Assembly (NCBI GenBank): GCA_022565595.1
Contig: JAIUML010000016.1
Coordinates: forward strand, 36,300-100,299
Direction: 5' to 3'
Source: Saccharospirillum sp.
Lineage (GTDB): Bacteria > Pseudomonadota > Gammaproteobacteria > Pseudomonadales > Natronospirillaceae
DNA length: 64,000 bases
In this document: piece by piece, positions 47,892 to 57,327 of the stretch
How positions within the stretch are numbered: position 1 is the first letter of the stretch
Layout: every line of letters starts with the position of its first letter
Made by a program: the position numbers and the translations under genes
The notes under the pieces: generated by a model
What the model was told of the DNA's origin: nothing
Seen by the model: only the letters and a program-made list of their open reading frames with translations
Database searches by the model: none

Positions 47892-48676
47892 GATAGCCCC
47901 TGATCCTGCCGCCACTGCTGGTATTCTCGAAATTGATTCGATTCAGGAAAGCGGTTGCGCAGCTGCAGCTCCAAAGAAGATTGCATATCGACGTCACTCA
48001 TGGCACTGGCCAAACGAATGCCAAGCCAAAGCGAAGAGGCAGTCTGGTTTATTTGCCCGGCTCGAACCAGCCCTATAAAGTTTGAGTAAGCCTGGTAGGC
48101 TTGTCGTACTTGCCCCTTTTCACGTCGCAATTCAGCCAATGCAAGATGGCTGTTGGGCAAGCTCCGGTTCAACGTAACGGCTCGCTCATAGGATGCGATG
48201 GCCAGGTCCGCATCCCCTAGTCGGCGCGCGGTGAGCCCTTGAAATTCAAAACTCTGCGCTCGACGCTCGTAAAAGGTATCCTGCGTAACCTGTTGAAATT
48301 GAGACAGGGCATCGTCCAGACGCCGTTCGTTGTACAGAAAGACCGCATATTGAAAGCGGGATTCGGTACCACCGCCAAATCGGATGGAATCGTTGAAATG
48401 CTTTTCGGCCAGCTCAACTTCACGTTCGCGCTCAAAGACACGGGCCAGACCAAGGTGCGCACCAGCGGCGCGCCGGTCGAGTTCCAGCGCCTGGTTCAGC
48501 GCTCGCTTGGCCTCGAACAGGTTATCTCGCTCAAAATGCCTGTAGCCTATTTGGGTATAGGTATCGACGGCCTGATCCAGGTCTTTCTTCTCAGCAAAGG
48601 GGCCAGTGGTGGTGGTCACACAGCCGACCAGAACGACTGACATCAAGAGACTGGCGGCGATCCTCAGGGCTTTCAT
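47888..48676 (-). CDS. pilF: type IV pilus biogenesis/stability lipoprotein PilF (PilW)
   Basis: A 262-residue lipoprotein with lipobox LVGC (Cys19) and at least four TPR units ([80 protein letters not shown]). PilF helps assemble the PilQ secretin in the outer membrane. The position between rlmN and ispG is conserved. In many relatives rodZ lies between pilF and ispG; it is absent here. Confidence 0.92.
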   Translation of the reverse strand: MKALRIAASLLMSVVLVGCVTTTTGPFAEKKDLDQAVDTYTQIGYRHFERDNLFEAKRALNQALELDRRAAGAHLGLARVFEREREVELAEKHFNDSIRFGGGTESRFQYAVFLYNERRLDDALSQFQQVTQDTFYERRAQSFEFQGLTARRLGDADLAIASYERAVTLNRSLPNSHLALAELRREKGQVRQAYQAYSNFIGLVRAGQINQTASSLWLGIRLASAMSDVDMQSSLELQLRNRFPESNQFREYQQWRQDQGLS

Positions 48677-49839
48677 GTCTGACTGCTCCGTTCAAAGCGG
48701 GCACTGGCAAGTTCAGCTGCCGTTTGCCCTAGCTGTACTGCTTCAATAAATCGTTCAGATCGTCGGGTTTTATCCGTTACCTGCCCGACCAACTGACCAC
48801 AGGCCGCATCGATGTCTTCGCCACGGGTCTTGCGGATGGTGACATTGTAATTCGCTGCAAGCAAGATATCGCGAAAGCGGTGAATGCGGTTATTGCTTGG
48901 TCGTTCATAACCCGAATTCGGAAAAGGGTTGAACGGAATCAGGTTGATCTTGCACGGCGTCTCACGCAACAAGTCAGCCAATTCATGTGCGTGTTCTGGC
49001 TTGTCGTTGATGCCGTTCATCAAGGTGTATTCAATTGTGGTAACGCGTTTTTCGGAAAAGCGCGACATGTAGTGATTGCACGCATCCAGCACCATCTTGA
49101 TGTTGTATTTACGATTCAATGGTACCAGGGTATTGCGCAATTCATCGTTAGGGGCGTGTAAAGACAGCGCCAAAGCAACATCCGTGACCTTCGCCAATTC
49201 ATAAATGGCCGGCACCACACCAGAAGTACTCAGTGTCACTCGACGCTTGGAAAGGCCGTAAGCATTATCGTCCATCATCAGACCCATGGCCTCGACGACG
49301 TTATCGAAATTCAGTAATGGCTCGCCCATGCCCATCATCACCACATTGGTGATGCGACGCTCGCGCTTTTTGTCAGGCTCATCAAAGGATTTGGCAGCCA
49401 CCCAGACCTGACCGATGATTTCGGCGGAGCTGAGGTCTCGGTTGAAGCCCTGTTTGCCAGTCGAACAAAATGAGCAATCCAGCGCACAACCGATTTGCGA
49501 CGAGACACAGAGGGTGCCTCTGTCGTCTTCGGGAATGTAAACGGTCTCGACAGCGCTGCCACCGGGCAGCTTCATTACCCACTTACGGGTACCGTCTTTG
49601 GAATACTTGCGGTAGGTGACCTCGGGCGCCAGAATCTCTGCCCGTTCGTGCAGCTTGGCTCTGAGAACCTTGCTGATGTCGGTCATGTCATCGAAGTTGT
49701 CGACACCGCGTTGATGTATCCACTTGAGAATTTGCGTTGCACGGAACTTCTTCTCGCCCAATTCTTCGACGAAAAAATGCTCCAGAGCGGGCAACCCCAT
49801 CCCCAGCAGATTGACTTTGGTGTTTTGTTCGATGGCCAT
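48673..49839 (-). CDS. rlmN: 23S rRNA (A2503)/tRNA (A37) C2-methyltransferase RlmN
   Basis: Radical-SAM dual-specificity RNA methyltransferase. The 388-residue product has the cluster motif [20 protein letters not shown], the N-terminal [13 protein letters not shown] segment, [13 protein letters not shown] and a late Cys in [12 protein letters not shown]. The ATG at 49839 has AAGG eight bases upstream; the frame's earlier GTG at 49848 lies inside that site. The stop overlaps the pilF start by four bases. Confidence 0.97.
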   Translation of the reverse strand: MAIEQNTKVNLLGMGLPALEHFFVEELGEKKFRATQILKWIHQRGVDNFDDMTDISKVLRAKLHERAEILAPEVTYRKYSKDGTRKWVMKLPGGSAVETVYIPEDDRGTLCVSSQIGCALDCSFCSTGKQGFNRDLSSAEIIGQVWVAAKSFDEPDKKRERRITNVVMMGMGEPLLNFDNVVEAMGLMMDDNAYGLSKRRVTLSTSGVVPAIYELAKVTDVALALSLHAPNDELRNTLVPLNRKYNIKMVLDACNHYMSRFSEKRVTTIEYTLMNGINDKPEHAHELADLLRETPCKINLIPFNPFPNSGYERPSNNRIHRFRDILLAANYNVTIRKTRGEDIDAACGQLVGQVTDKTRRSERFIEAVQLGQTAAELASARFERSSQT

Positions 49840-49944
49840 GAGCGGCACCTTGAGTAATGGCTTTGCTAAAGAGCGGGAGGCATTAGAGTGCGCTCCCGCT
49901 GACAGGAACCCGATGTTTTGGCGCTGGGCTCCGGTGTTATCGAC

Positions 49945-50373
49945 TTAACCGCGTGGGCAGATTTCGTCAGCCTGGAAAAAGTAGGCAATTTCACGCTCAG
50001 CTGAAGCGGAAGAGTCTGAACCATGAACGGCGTTGGCATCGATAGAGTTGGCGTAGTCATGACGCAGAGTGCCTGCCGCCGCCTCAGCCGGGTTAGTGGC
50101 ACCCATGATTTCACGATTCTTGGCAATGGCGTTTTCGCCTTCCAGAACCTGAACAACAACAGGGCCTGAAGTCATGAATTCAACCAGCGCACCGAAGAAG
50201 GGACGCTCTTTGTGCTCAGCGTAAAAGCCTTCGGCTTGTTCCTGGCTCAGGTGGACCATTTTAGCGGCTACAACGCTCAAATTGGCGGTTTCAAAACGGT
50301 TGATGATGGCGCCAACCAGGTTCTTGGCTACGGCATCGGGCTTGATGATGGACAGAGTGCGTTCATTCGCCAT
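49945..50373 (-). CDS. ndk: nucleoside diphosphate kinase
   Basis: Balances nucleoside triphosphates by phosphate transfer through a His intermediate. The 142-residue product starts [20 protein letters not shown] and has the active-site [20 protein letters not shown] with the phosphorylated His. Full length for the family. It lies about 100 bases upstream of rlmN on the same strand, as in many gammaproteobacteria. Confidence 0.98.
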   Translation of the reverse strand: MANERTLSIIKPDAVAKNLVGAIINRFETANLSVVAAKMVHLSQEQAEGFYAEHKERPFFGALVEFMTSGPVVVQVLEGENAIAKNREIMGATNPAEAAAGTLRHDYANSIDANAVHGSDSSASAEREIAYFFQADEICPRG

Positions 50374-50537
50374 GTTGAAAAGTCTCCATTGGGTTCAAAA
50401 ATAAGACGGGCGCGGATTATACGCGGCTTGGAGACGGGTTGCCATGGGCCCGACGCTGCTTTTACAGACTCGGCTGTAAAGCCACCCGCCTTCTGTACCC
50501 AGGGAGGTGATGAAACCGGGGAAAAGATTCAGACAAG

Positions 50538-50561
50538 GGCTCTGAACGCCGTTTCAGAGCC
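50538..50561 (-). terminator. terminator-like hairpin at the end of the GGDEF-EAL gene
   Basis: A perfect 9-base stem GGCTCTGAA/TTCAGAGCC (50538-50546 and 50553-50561) with a 6-base loop overlaps the stop of the GGDEF-EAL gene. On the minus strand it is followed only after some bases by a short T-run (CTTTTCC), so termination is likely but not certain. Confidence 0.45.
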
Positions 50562-52140
50562 TATCCCAAATGGAGTCATCCAGTGCTGCACCGGTCTGAA
50601 GACCGCCCTCAAGAAACCGATGTTCAAACTCCCGAGCAGATAACGGCTGTGAAAAATAGAAACCCTGAAGTTCATCGACACCCAGTTGATCCAGACTGAA
50701 GGTTTGCTCGGCTGTCTCGACACCTTCCGCGACCACGGCCATGCCAAGGCTATGGCCCATATTGACAATGGCCCCAACCATGGATTCCTCCTGCGCCCGA
50801 ATCGCGATGAAGTCGATGAAGCTCTTGTCGACTTTAAGCACATCGAAAGGCAGGCGTTGCAGATAAGACAGGGATGAATAGCCAGTTCCAAAGTCATCGA
50901 GGGCGAGGCGGACGCCACTGGCTTTCAAGGTATGCAAATCGGCAATCAGCCGCTCTGAGGCGTTGATCAGCAAATTCTCGGTCACCTCTACCTGCAAAGA
51001 TCCGGCTTGCAAGCCCAAACGGGACAGGGTCGATTTGACTTCGGAAACGATGGTTCCTTCATGGAACTGGCGTGGTGAAACATTGATCGACATAACCAAT
51101 CGCCGTTCATATTTTTGCTGCCAGGACTTCAACTGGGCGCAGGCTTCGCGCAACACCCAGTTGCCCAGTTCGGAGATAAAGCCGATCTGCTCGGCCACTG
51201 GTATAAACAGTGTTGGCGGCACTCGGCCAAGCTCCGGGTTGGTCCAGCGCATCAAAGCCTCCATGCCCTTCAGCTGGCGACTTTTGCTGTGAATAATGGG
51301 TTGATAGACCAGGTTCATCTCGCCGCGCTCCAGAGCGCCACGCAGTTGCTGGTCAATCTGCAAGCGCTCCGTGGCTTGCTGGTTCATCGATTGAGTAAAA
51401 AACTGGTAACCTTTTCGCCCGCGGGATTTGGCCTGCGCAAGCGCACTCTCGGCCTCGCGGATCAGCGTTTCGACATCGTCACCGTCCTGAGGGCCAATAC
51501 TGACGCCAAGAGAAGCGGACATGACCAGGGTTCGACCTTCCAGCGTAAAGGGTTCTGACAGGGCTGTCAGGATGCGCCGAGCAACCAGCTCAGCAGCCAT
51601 GCTGTCGTGGATCTGCGGCAAGATGATCATGAACTCGTCGCCACCGACATAACCCAGCAGGTCGCCTTTTTTGACCAGGCTATTCAACCGATTCGCTGCT
51701 GCTACCAGAACCTGATTGCCCATCTGATGGCCCAGGGCGTCGTTGATGTCCTTGAAGAAATCCAGATCCATCAACAAAACGGCGCAGGAATGCCCGCGAT
51801 CAACGGCAACGGTGATGCACTCACCCAGCCGCTCATACATGTATATACGGCTGTTCAGGCCGGTCAGGTCGTCCTTGTTAGCCTTACGGCGAACCGAGTC
51901 GAGCTCGTTAAGGACATTGAGGACTTTATGATCCGCGCTGCGTCTGGCCTTTTTCTGCGCAGAATAAAACACCATCAGCAAGGCAGAGCCGCAAACCAGA
52001 CCTGAGGCCAGGGCAACCCAGAGCGTCAGTTCAGCAGGCAACCAGAACACTGCCAGCAAGACCAACCCTTGCCAGCCAATCAGGATAATCAGACTGGACA
52101 CCCAGACCTTGTGCACCCTGTTCGCGCCCCTGCAGACCAA
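50554..52140 (-). CDS. GGDEF-EAL cyclic-di-GMP enzyme, membrane-bound
   Basis: A 528-residue protein with two N-terminal helices (SSLIILIGWQGLVLLAVFWL and LTLWVALASGLVCGSALLMV). A diguanylate cyclase domain follows with intact GGDEF (166-170) but KKGD instead of the usual RxxD inhibitory site. The EAL phosphodiesterase domain has EAL at 294-296, NVSPRQF, ALDDFGTGYSSL, KVDKSFI and AEGVET, so both activities look possible. No sensory domain beyond the membrane part is seen. The start is uncertain: TTG at 52140 lacks a good site, and a GTG at 52116 has AGGGG about ten bases upstream. Confidence 0.9.
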   Translation of the reverse strand: MVCRGANRVHKVWVSSLIILIGWQGLVLLAVFWLPAELTLWVALASGLVCGSALLMVFYSAQKKARRSADHKVLNVLNELDSVRRKANKDDLTGLNSRIYMYERLGECITVAVDRGHSCAVLLMDLDFFKDINDALGHQMGNQVLVAAANRLNSLVKKGDLLGYVGGDEFMIILPQIHDSMAAELVARRILTALSEPFTLEGRTLVMSASLGVSIGPQDGDDVETLIREAESALAQAKSRGRKGYQFFTQSMNQQATERLQIDQQLRGALERGEMNLVYQPIIHSKSRQLKGMEALMRWTNPELGRVPPTLFIPVAEQIGFISELGNWVLREACAQLKSWQQKYERRLVMSINVSPRQFHEGTIVSEVKSTLSRLGLQAGSLQVEVTENLLINASERLIADLHTLKASGVRLALDDFGTGYSSLSYLQRLPFDVLKVDKSFIDFIAIRAQEESMVGAIVNMGHSLGMAVVAEGVETAEQTFSLDQLGVDELQGFYFSQPLSAREFEHRFLEGGLQTGAALDDSIWDRL

Positions 52141-52151
52141 CCCTGGACGGA

Positions 52152-52571
52152 TTAAACGGCGGTCTCCCTGATCCGGCTGACCATCGCCCGCAGTCCGTTA
52201 CCCCGCGTTGGGCTCAAGTGTCGCACCAGATCCAGCCGTGAAAAGTAGTCTTCAACGTCGAAGTCTAGAATCTCTTTGGCGGTTTTACCATTGTAAGCGG
52301 CCAGCACCACAGCCAGCAGCCCTTTCACTATGTGCGCATCCGAGTCGGCCTGCAAGTGCAAATGGCCGTCGCCGTCGCGCTCATGCTCCAGCCACACTTG
52401 GCTCTGACAACCCCGCACCAGGCGGTCGTCCGTTTTCAATGCTTCAGCCATTTCCGGCAACTCTTTCCCGAGATCAATAATGTACCGGTACCGATCTTCC
52501 CAGGAGTCGAAAAATGACAAGGTCTCTACGATGTCGTCTGCGGTGACATCAACACCGAATTCTGTACTCAT
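52152..52571 (-). CDS. sufE: SufE family cysteine desulfuration protein
   Basis: SufE takes persulfide sulfur from SufS and passes it to the SufBCD scaffold. The 139-residue product has the reactive Cys in RLVRGCQSQVWLEH and the family's WEDRYRYIIDLGKELPEM. A later region holds IVKGLLAVVLAAYNGKTAKE and the end HLSPTRGNGLRAMV. It is separated from sufT by a 469-base gap with two inverted-repeat elements, so it may have its own promoter. Confidence 0.93.
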   Translation of the reverse strand: MSTEFGVDVTADDIVETLSFFDSWEDRYRYIIDLGKELPEMAEALKTDDRLVRGCQSQVWLEHERDGDGHLHLQADSDAHIVKGLLAVVLAAYNGKTAKEILDFDVEDYFSRLDLVRHLSPTRGNGLRAMVSRIRETAV

Positions 52572-52607
52572 GGTTTACTCTTAGGTTTGGTTACTCGATT
52601 CTAACCC

Positions 52608-52734
52608 GCGATGGCTACTGGGTAGACCCTTTTGGGGTCGTGCGGTGTGCCGCCCACTCAATCCATCCATGGAGACTAGACCGCAGCATCCATGCTGCGG
52701 ACTACCCCAAAAGGGTCTACCCAGCATCCACCGC
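52608..52734. repeat. 127-base inverted-repeat element 1
   Basis: The arms at 52608-52638 and 52704-52734 are 31 bases each and match at 28 positions, including a perfect 20-base core TGGGTAGACCCTTTTGGGGT. Inside is a second perfect hairpin CCGCAGCAT-CC-ATGCTGCGG (52681-52700). The size and terminal-repeat structure resemble a MITE or REP-type element. No other copy was noticed in this window. Confidence 0.8.
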
Positions 52735-52836
52735 TAGTCACCGCCAGCAACAAAAACTTTTTAAACATTTCCGATAACTGATACACCGTCAACCAGTTCT
52801 CGAATTGCTTTCATCCAAATGAAGTCGAATTGGCGA

Positions 52837-53000
52837 GCGAATGGTGGTGGGTGTGTCTCTGGTGGGCGTCGATAGCCAAGGCCGGCTTTTTGCTCCTGCA
52901 ACGCCGGCACTACGCCATCCCTGGCGGTCGGATGGCTATCGCCGAGCCTACAGGGATGTATTCACGGCGTCCCTCCAGAGGCATACCCACCACCGTTCGC
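52837..53000. repeat. 164-base inverted-repeat element 2
   Basis: The arms at 52837-52866 and 52971-53000 match at 26 of 30 positions (GCGAAYGGTGGTGGGTRTG core). Nested shorter repeats lie inside: GATAGCC/GGCTATC and GCCGGC/GCCGGC. The arm sequences differ from element 1. The segment CAGGGATGTATTCACGGCG near the right arm looks like a piece of a dispersed bacterial repeat, which is a recollection and not a search result. Confidence 0.78.
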
Positions 53001-53040
53001 GGATTCTGTCGATAAATTAAACCCTGACGCCGAGTTGTTG

Positions 53041-53568
53041 TCAGAAGAACAACCCCGTCTCCAACTGTGCCTCTTCGGACATTTTGTCCCGACTCCAGGG
53101 TGGGTCGAAGACCAGATCGACGTTGACAGTTTCGACGCCTGGTACCATGCCTACCCGGTACTTTACGTCGTCCACCAGTACTGGCCCCATGCCGCAACCC
53201 GGGGCGGTTAACGTCATCTTGATATCTACGATCTGGTTGTTCAGTTCTACCTGGTAAATCAAGCCGAGGTCGACGAGGTTGACCGGGATTTCCGGGTCAA
53301 AAACGGTTTTCAGGGCTTCCCAGACCTGGGCTTCTTGCGGCTTGCCATCGGGGCTTGGCTCGAAATTGAGCACCAGCGGCTTCATGCCCAGAGCGTCTGC
53401 ATCGGTGCCGTCCACTCGGGCCATGTTGCCGTGGTGGACAACGGTGTAGTTACCACCGAGCGACTGCGTTAAGGTCACAAAACTGTCTTTCGGGATGGTG
53501 ACCGGTGTGCCCACCGGTACCAGCCTTGCGGTGACGTCTCTTTGCGTCACCACCATGCGTTTTTCCAT
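53041..53568 (-). CDS. sufT: SufT family Fe-S assembly protein (MIP18-like)
   Basis: A 175-residue protein with a C-terminal MIP18/DUF59 domain (TVFDPEIPVNLVDLGLIYQV and TLTAPGCGMGPVLVDDVKYR) and an N-terminal extension typical of SufT (VPVGTPVTIPKDSFVTLTQS). SufT helps mature Fe-S enzymes in several bacteria. The start at 53568 overlaps the preceding stop as TGATG, so translation is coupled to the A-type carrier gene. The last residues are LETGLFF. Confidence 0.92.
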   Translation of the reverse strand: MEKRMVVTQRDVTARLVPVGTPVTIPKDSFVTLTQSLGGNYTVVHHGNMARVDGTDADALGMKPLVLNFEPSPDGKPQEAQVWEALKTVFDPEIPVNLVDLGLIYQVELNNQIVDIKMTLTAPGCGMGPVLVDDVKYRVGMVPGVETVNVDLVFDPPWSRDKMSEEAQLETGLFF

Positions 53569-53936
53569 CAGGCCTCGGACTCCACTACAAAGCTCTCGCC
53601 GCAGCCGCACTCCGCCGTCACATTGGGATTGCGGAACTTGATGACGCGATTGACGCCGTCTTTGGCAAAGTCGATCTCTGTACCGCGCACGATGCGCAGC
53701 GCTGACTGTTCGACAAACAGGGTGACATCGTCTGCGACCGGGAAGGATACATCTTCAGCATCCGGTTCAGCGACGAAGTCCACGACGTACATGTAGCCAG
53801 AACAGCCGCTTTCTTTGACAGTCAAGCGAATGCCGCTGGCACCGGCCTGTTGAATCTGCCGACGAGCATGTTCTATCGCTGCCGCTGTCATGGTGACTGC
53901 GGGCGATTGGGTCGGATCAAAGGATTCCACACTCAT
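53568..53936 (-). CDS. A-type Fe-S carrier (SufA/ErpA/HesB family)
   Basis: A 122-residue HesB-like protein. Its three conserved Cys are visible: one in VKESGCSGYMYVVDF and two in ECGCGESF. A-type carriers move Fe-S clusters from the scaffold to apo-proteins. The position after sufS suggests SufA, but SufA and ErpA cannot be told apart by eye. It starts 74 bases after sufS and its stop overlaps sufT. Confidence 0.9.
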   Translation of the reverse strand: MSVESFDPTQSPAVTMTAAAIEHARRQIQQAGASGIRLTVKESGCSGYMYVVDFVAEPDAEDVSFPVADDVTLFVEQSALRIVRGTEIDFAKDGVNRVIKFRNPNVTAECGCGESFVVESEA

Positions 53937-54010
53937 GGCCTGCCTCCAGTATTTGGGTTAGTCAGGTCTTATCTTGAAACGACAGATTGCCATTTCAGGA
54001 TGAAAACCAA

Positions 54011-55231
54011 TCAAAGCAAAAAGGTTTTGGCTTTGTCGAGCCCGTTAAAAAGTGCATCCACTTCTTCTCGGGTATTGTACAGCGCAAAGCTCGCGCGCAC
54101 GGTGCCGGGCACGCCATAGCGCTCCATGATCGGCATGGCGCAGTGGTTGCCGGTGCGTACGGCTATGCCCTGCTGGTCCAACAGCATGCCAATATCGGAT
54201 GGATGCCCGGCATCCAGTACAAAGCTGAGTACGCCTGCACGCTGGTCCGAGTCACCAATCAATCTCAGTCCTTCATAGTGATGGGCGCGATCGACCGCAT
54301 AATCAAGTACCGCCTGCTCATGTGCCGCTACGGCCTGCCGATCCAGCGACTGCAGGAAGCGTACGGCCGCACCCAGGCCGACGACACCGGCAACGTTGGG
54401 GGTACCGGGCTCGAACTTGAAGGGTAAGCGGTTAAAAGTAGTGCCGGCGAAAGAGACCGTCTCGATCATCTCGCCGCCGCCCATAAAGGGCGGCATGGCA
54501 TCAAGTATGGCCTTTTTACCATAGAGCACACCAATGCCCATGGGGCCGTACATCTTGTGCGCGGAGAAAACGTAAAAGTCGCAATCCAGCGCCTGCATGT
54601 CCAACGGCCAATGCGCCACTGACTGGGCGCCGTCGATCAACACCCTGGCACCAACAGCATGGGCTTTGTCGGTGATGGCCTTGACCGGGTTGACGGTGCC
54701 CAGAGCATTCGACACATGCACCACCGAAACCAGCTTGACGCGCTCATCGAGCAGGTCGTCGTAGGCTTGCAAATCGATCTGGCCGATTTCGTCTACCGGT
54801 ATGGGCACCAGCTCAGCACCCGTCTGCGCTGCGAGGAGTTGCCAGGGCACGATATTGGCGTGGTGTTCCATGGTGGAGACCAGCACTCGGTCGCCCCGCT
54901 TGAGATTGTCACGCCCCCAACTGAAGGCAACCAGGTTGACGCCTTCGGTCGTGCCCTTGGTCCAGATGATTTCTTCGGTGCTTTGGGCATTGATAAAGCC
55001 GCGAACGTCTTCACGCGCCTGTTCAAACAGGCCTGTGGCCCGATCGCTCAGAGTGTGGGCGCCACGGTGCACGTTGGCATTATCGTGCCGATAGTAATGG
55101 CTGATGGCATCGATCACTGCATCCGGCTTCTGGGTAGTCGCGCCATTGTCCAGGTAAACCAGCGCCTTGCCGTTGATGCTCTGCTGCAGAATCGGAAACT
55201 GGGCACGAATGGCGTTGACGTCAAAACTCAT
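54011..55231 (-). CDS. sufS: cysteine desulfurase SufS
   Basis: PLP-dependent group II cysteine desulfurase. The 406-residue product has NGATTQKPDAVIDAI near the start and the PLP Lys in FSAHKMYGPMGIG (about 225). The active Cys lies in VRTGNHCAMPIMERYGVPGT (about 363), inside the short, structured loop of the group II type. It partners with SufE. The stop of sufD overlaps its start by four bases. Confidence 0.96.
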   Translation of the reverse strand: MSFDVNAIRAQFPILQQSINGKALVYLDNGATTQKPDAVIDAISHYYRHDNANVHRGAHTLSDRATGLFEQAREDVRGFINAQSTEEIIWTKGTTEGVNLVAFSWGRDNLKRGDRVLVSTMEHHANIVPWQLLAAQTGAELVPIPVDEIGQIDLQAYDDLLDERVKLVSVVHVSNALGTVNPVKAITDKAHAVGARVLIDGAQSVAHWPLDMQALDCDFYVFSAHKMYGPMGIGVLYGKKAILDAMPPFMGGGEMIETVSFAGTTFNRLPFKFEPGTPNVAGVVGLGAAVRFLQSLDRQAVAAHEQAVLDYAVDRAHHYEGLRLIGDSDQRAGVLSFVLDAGHPSDIGMLLDQQGIAVRTGNHCAMPIMERYGVPGTVRASFALYNTREEVDALFNGLDKAKTFLL

Positions 55232-56529
55232 AGCAGATGCCTCGCCCAGATGTCTTCCTTGGCGAAGAGATTCGCCAGCACGGGTCGCAACAGCAACCGT
55301 ACCGGCTCATCTTCGAGGCCTTCGAGCAGTTCGTTGATGAAACCAAAGCTCAGCATCACTTCGGCTTCCGGCCTGGAAATGCCACGCGCAAGGAAGTAGA
55401 ACAGGGATTTCTGCTCAAGCTGCGAAATGGTCGCACCATGAGCGCACTTGACGTCGTCGGCATAGATTTCGAGCTCCGGTTTGGTATCCACTTCGGCCTG
55501 GTGGCTGGTGAGCAGGTTCTTGTTGCTCAACTGAGCCAGGGTTTTCTGAGCATCCTTGTGGATGTGAATGCGGCCATTGAAAACGGCCTTGGCCTGATCG
55601 CCAATGATGCCGCGGAACACTTCCTGGGAGGTGCAATGCGGTACTTCGTGCTCCAGGCAGGTGTGGTAATCAATGTGCTCTTTGCCGCGCGGCAGGTAGA
55701 CGCCGTTCAGGTTCAGTTCGGCACCACTGCCACGGTGGTAAACGGTAATGTCCTTGCGCTTGAGCACCCCACCCAAAGCCATATGAAAGGCATTCAGGTT
55801 GGCGTAGGCACCCAATTGCGCCTGGACTGCGCCCAGGTGGCGCACATCGCCCTGCTCCATCAACAGGTGATAATGCGTCAGCCGCGCGTTGTCGGCGAGC
55901 ATCAGTTCGGTGATGGGGTTGATGAACACCGGACCATCGGCTTCGCTGCTGAAGGTTTCGACCAGAGTCGCCCGAGCACTGTTGGCGACATCGACCAGCA
56001 CCCGCACGGGGATTACCCGCTGCTGCGCGCCAGAGGAAATGATCTGGTTGATGTGTAGGGGTTTCTCAAGTTGCTGGTTGGCGGCGATTTCGATCCACAC
56101 CACTTCCGACAACAAGGCCTGATTGACCAGGGAGAACAACTGCTTGTTGTCGGCCAGGCCAGCCTCCAGGCGCTGTTCAAAACGCACACGATCTTCGGCA
56201 CTGGCTTTGGACAGCAACTTGACGGTAACGCCCTCGGGCAACTCATCGTGGTCGGTCAGGCGACCGTCAATCAAAGTCAGCACCGTACGTGGCCAGTTTT
56301 CGAATTCAACGCCTCGGCCGGTGCCTTTAGCCGATCCTGTTGGCAATTCCCAGTCGGTATTGGTCAGGCTTTTCAACGGCGTGTATTTGAAGTCTTCGGT
56401 CTTGCGCGTCGGCCAGGGCGTGTCGGCGAAGGTCGACCAGGCCTGACTGCGCCACTGGCTGAGCCAGGACCAATCGGTATCAGACTGCAGGGTTTGATGC
56501 GCCCTGTGCGCCCGCAATGGCAGCGTCAC
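55228..56529 (-). CDS. sufD: Fe-S cluster scaffold subunit SufD
   Basis: The 433-residue partner of SufB in the SufBC2D scaffold. The C-terminal beta-helix carries LNGVYLPRGKEHIDYHTCLE, SQEVFRGIIGDQAKAVFNGR and HGATISQLEQKSLFYFLARG, all SufD hallmarks. The N-terminal helical part is poorly conserved, as usual. sufC ends one base before its start; sufS overlaps its end. Confidence 0.96.
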   Translation of the reverse strand: MTLPLRAHRAHQTLQSDTDWSWLSQWRSQAWSTFADTPWPTRKTEDFKYTPLKSLTNTDWELPTGSAKGTGRGVEFENWPRTVLTLIDGRLTDHDELPEGVTVKLLSKASAEDRVRFEQRLEAGLADNKQLFSLVNQALLSEVVWIEIAANQQLEKPLHINQIISSGAQQRVIPVRVLVDVANSARATLVETFSSEADGPVFINPITELMLADNARLTHYHLLMEQGDVRHLGAVQAQLGAYANLNAFHMALGGVLKRKDITVYHRGSGAELNLNGVYLPRGKEHIDYHTCLEHEVPHCTSQEVFRGIIGDQAKAVFNGRIHIHKDAQKTLAQLSNKNLLTSHQAEVDTKPELEIYADDVKCAHGATISQLEQKSLFYFLARGISRPEAEVMLSFGFINELLEGLEDEPVRLLLRPVLANLFAKEDIWARHLL

Positions 56530-57279
56530 TTAGGCCACCTCCTCGTCGATCCAGCTGTAACCGTGTTTTTCGAGTTCCAGTGCCAGTGACTTGTCGCCGG
56601 ATTTGACGATGCGCCCCTTGGCCAGAACGTGCACGTAATCGGGAATGATGAAGTCGAGCAGGCGTTGATAGTGAGTGACCACTATGATGCCGCGATCCGG
56701 GCTACGCAGGTCGTTTACGCCCTTGGCAACAACCTGCAGGGCATCGATGTCGAGGCCGGAGTCGGTTTCGTCCAGGATGCACAGCCGGGGTTCGAGCAGC
56801 ATCATCTGCAGCAGTTCGTTGCGCTTTTTCTCACCACCAGAGAAACCTTCGTTAACGCCACGCTTGAGGAAATCCTGCGGCAGATCGACCTCTTTGCACT
56901 TTGCTCGGGCAAGCTTGATGAAGTCCATCGAGCTCATTGGCTCCTCGCCACGGGCGGTGCGAATGGCATCCACACTGGCTTTCAGGAATTCCATATTGGA
57001 CACGCCAGGAATCTCCACCGGGTACTGAAAGGCCAGGAAAATGCCGGCACGGGCACGCTCTTCCGCTTCCAGATCAAACAGATTCTTGCCATCGAACTCG
57101 ACCGTACCACCGGTGACGGTGTAGCCATCGCGCCCTGCCAGTACATTACCCAGAGTACTCTTGCCGGCCCCGTTCGGGCCCATGATGGCGTGCACTTCGC
57201 CGGGTTTTACCTCCAGGCTAAGGCCATTAAGAATGGTCAGGTCTTCAACCTGGGCGGTCAGATTGTCAATTTTCAACAT
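56530..57279 (-). CDS. sufC: Fe-S assembly ATPase SufC
   Basis: ABC-type ATPase of the SufBC2D complex. The 249-residue product has Walker A GPNGAGKST, Q-loop LAFQYPVEIPGVSNMEFLK, signature FSGGEKKRNELLQM, Walker B LCILDETDSGLD and the switch His in VVTHYQRLL. The start MLKIDNLTAQVED at 57279 fits the family length; the ATG at 57300 would add seven residues and neither has a strong ribosome binding site. Confidence 0.96.
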   Translation of the reverse strand: MLKIDNLTAQVEDLTILNGLSLEVKPGEVHAIMGPNGAGKSTLGNVLAGRDGYTVTGGTVEFDGKNLFDLEAEERARAGIFLAFQYPVEIPGVSNMEFLKASVDAIRTARGEEPMSSMDFIKLARAKCKEVDLPQDFLKRGVNEGFSGGEKKRNELLQMMLLEPRLCILDETDSGLDIDALQVVAKGVNDLRSPDRGIIVVTHYQRLLDFIIPDYVHVLAKGRIVKSGDKSLALELEKHGYSWIDEEVA

Positions 57280-57327
57280 GGTATCAGTCTCAGTATTCAT
57301 GAATTCAATTCAGGCCGGTCTAACCGG

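Larger units (their letters stand above)
52572..53040. other. 469-base gap between sufE and sufT with two inverted-repeat elements
   Basis: The gap is non-coding. It holds two separate repeat elements (52608-52734 and 52837-53000, listed separately) and about 100 AT-rich bases between them (52741-52836). No open frame with a ribosome binding site was seen. A promoter for sufE may lie on the 5' side of sufE (52572-52607), but none is evident. Confidence 0.6.
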
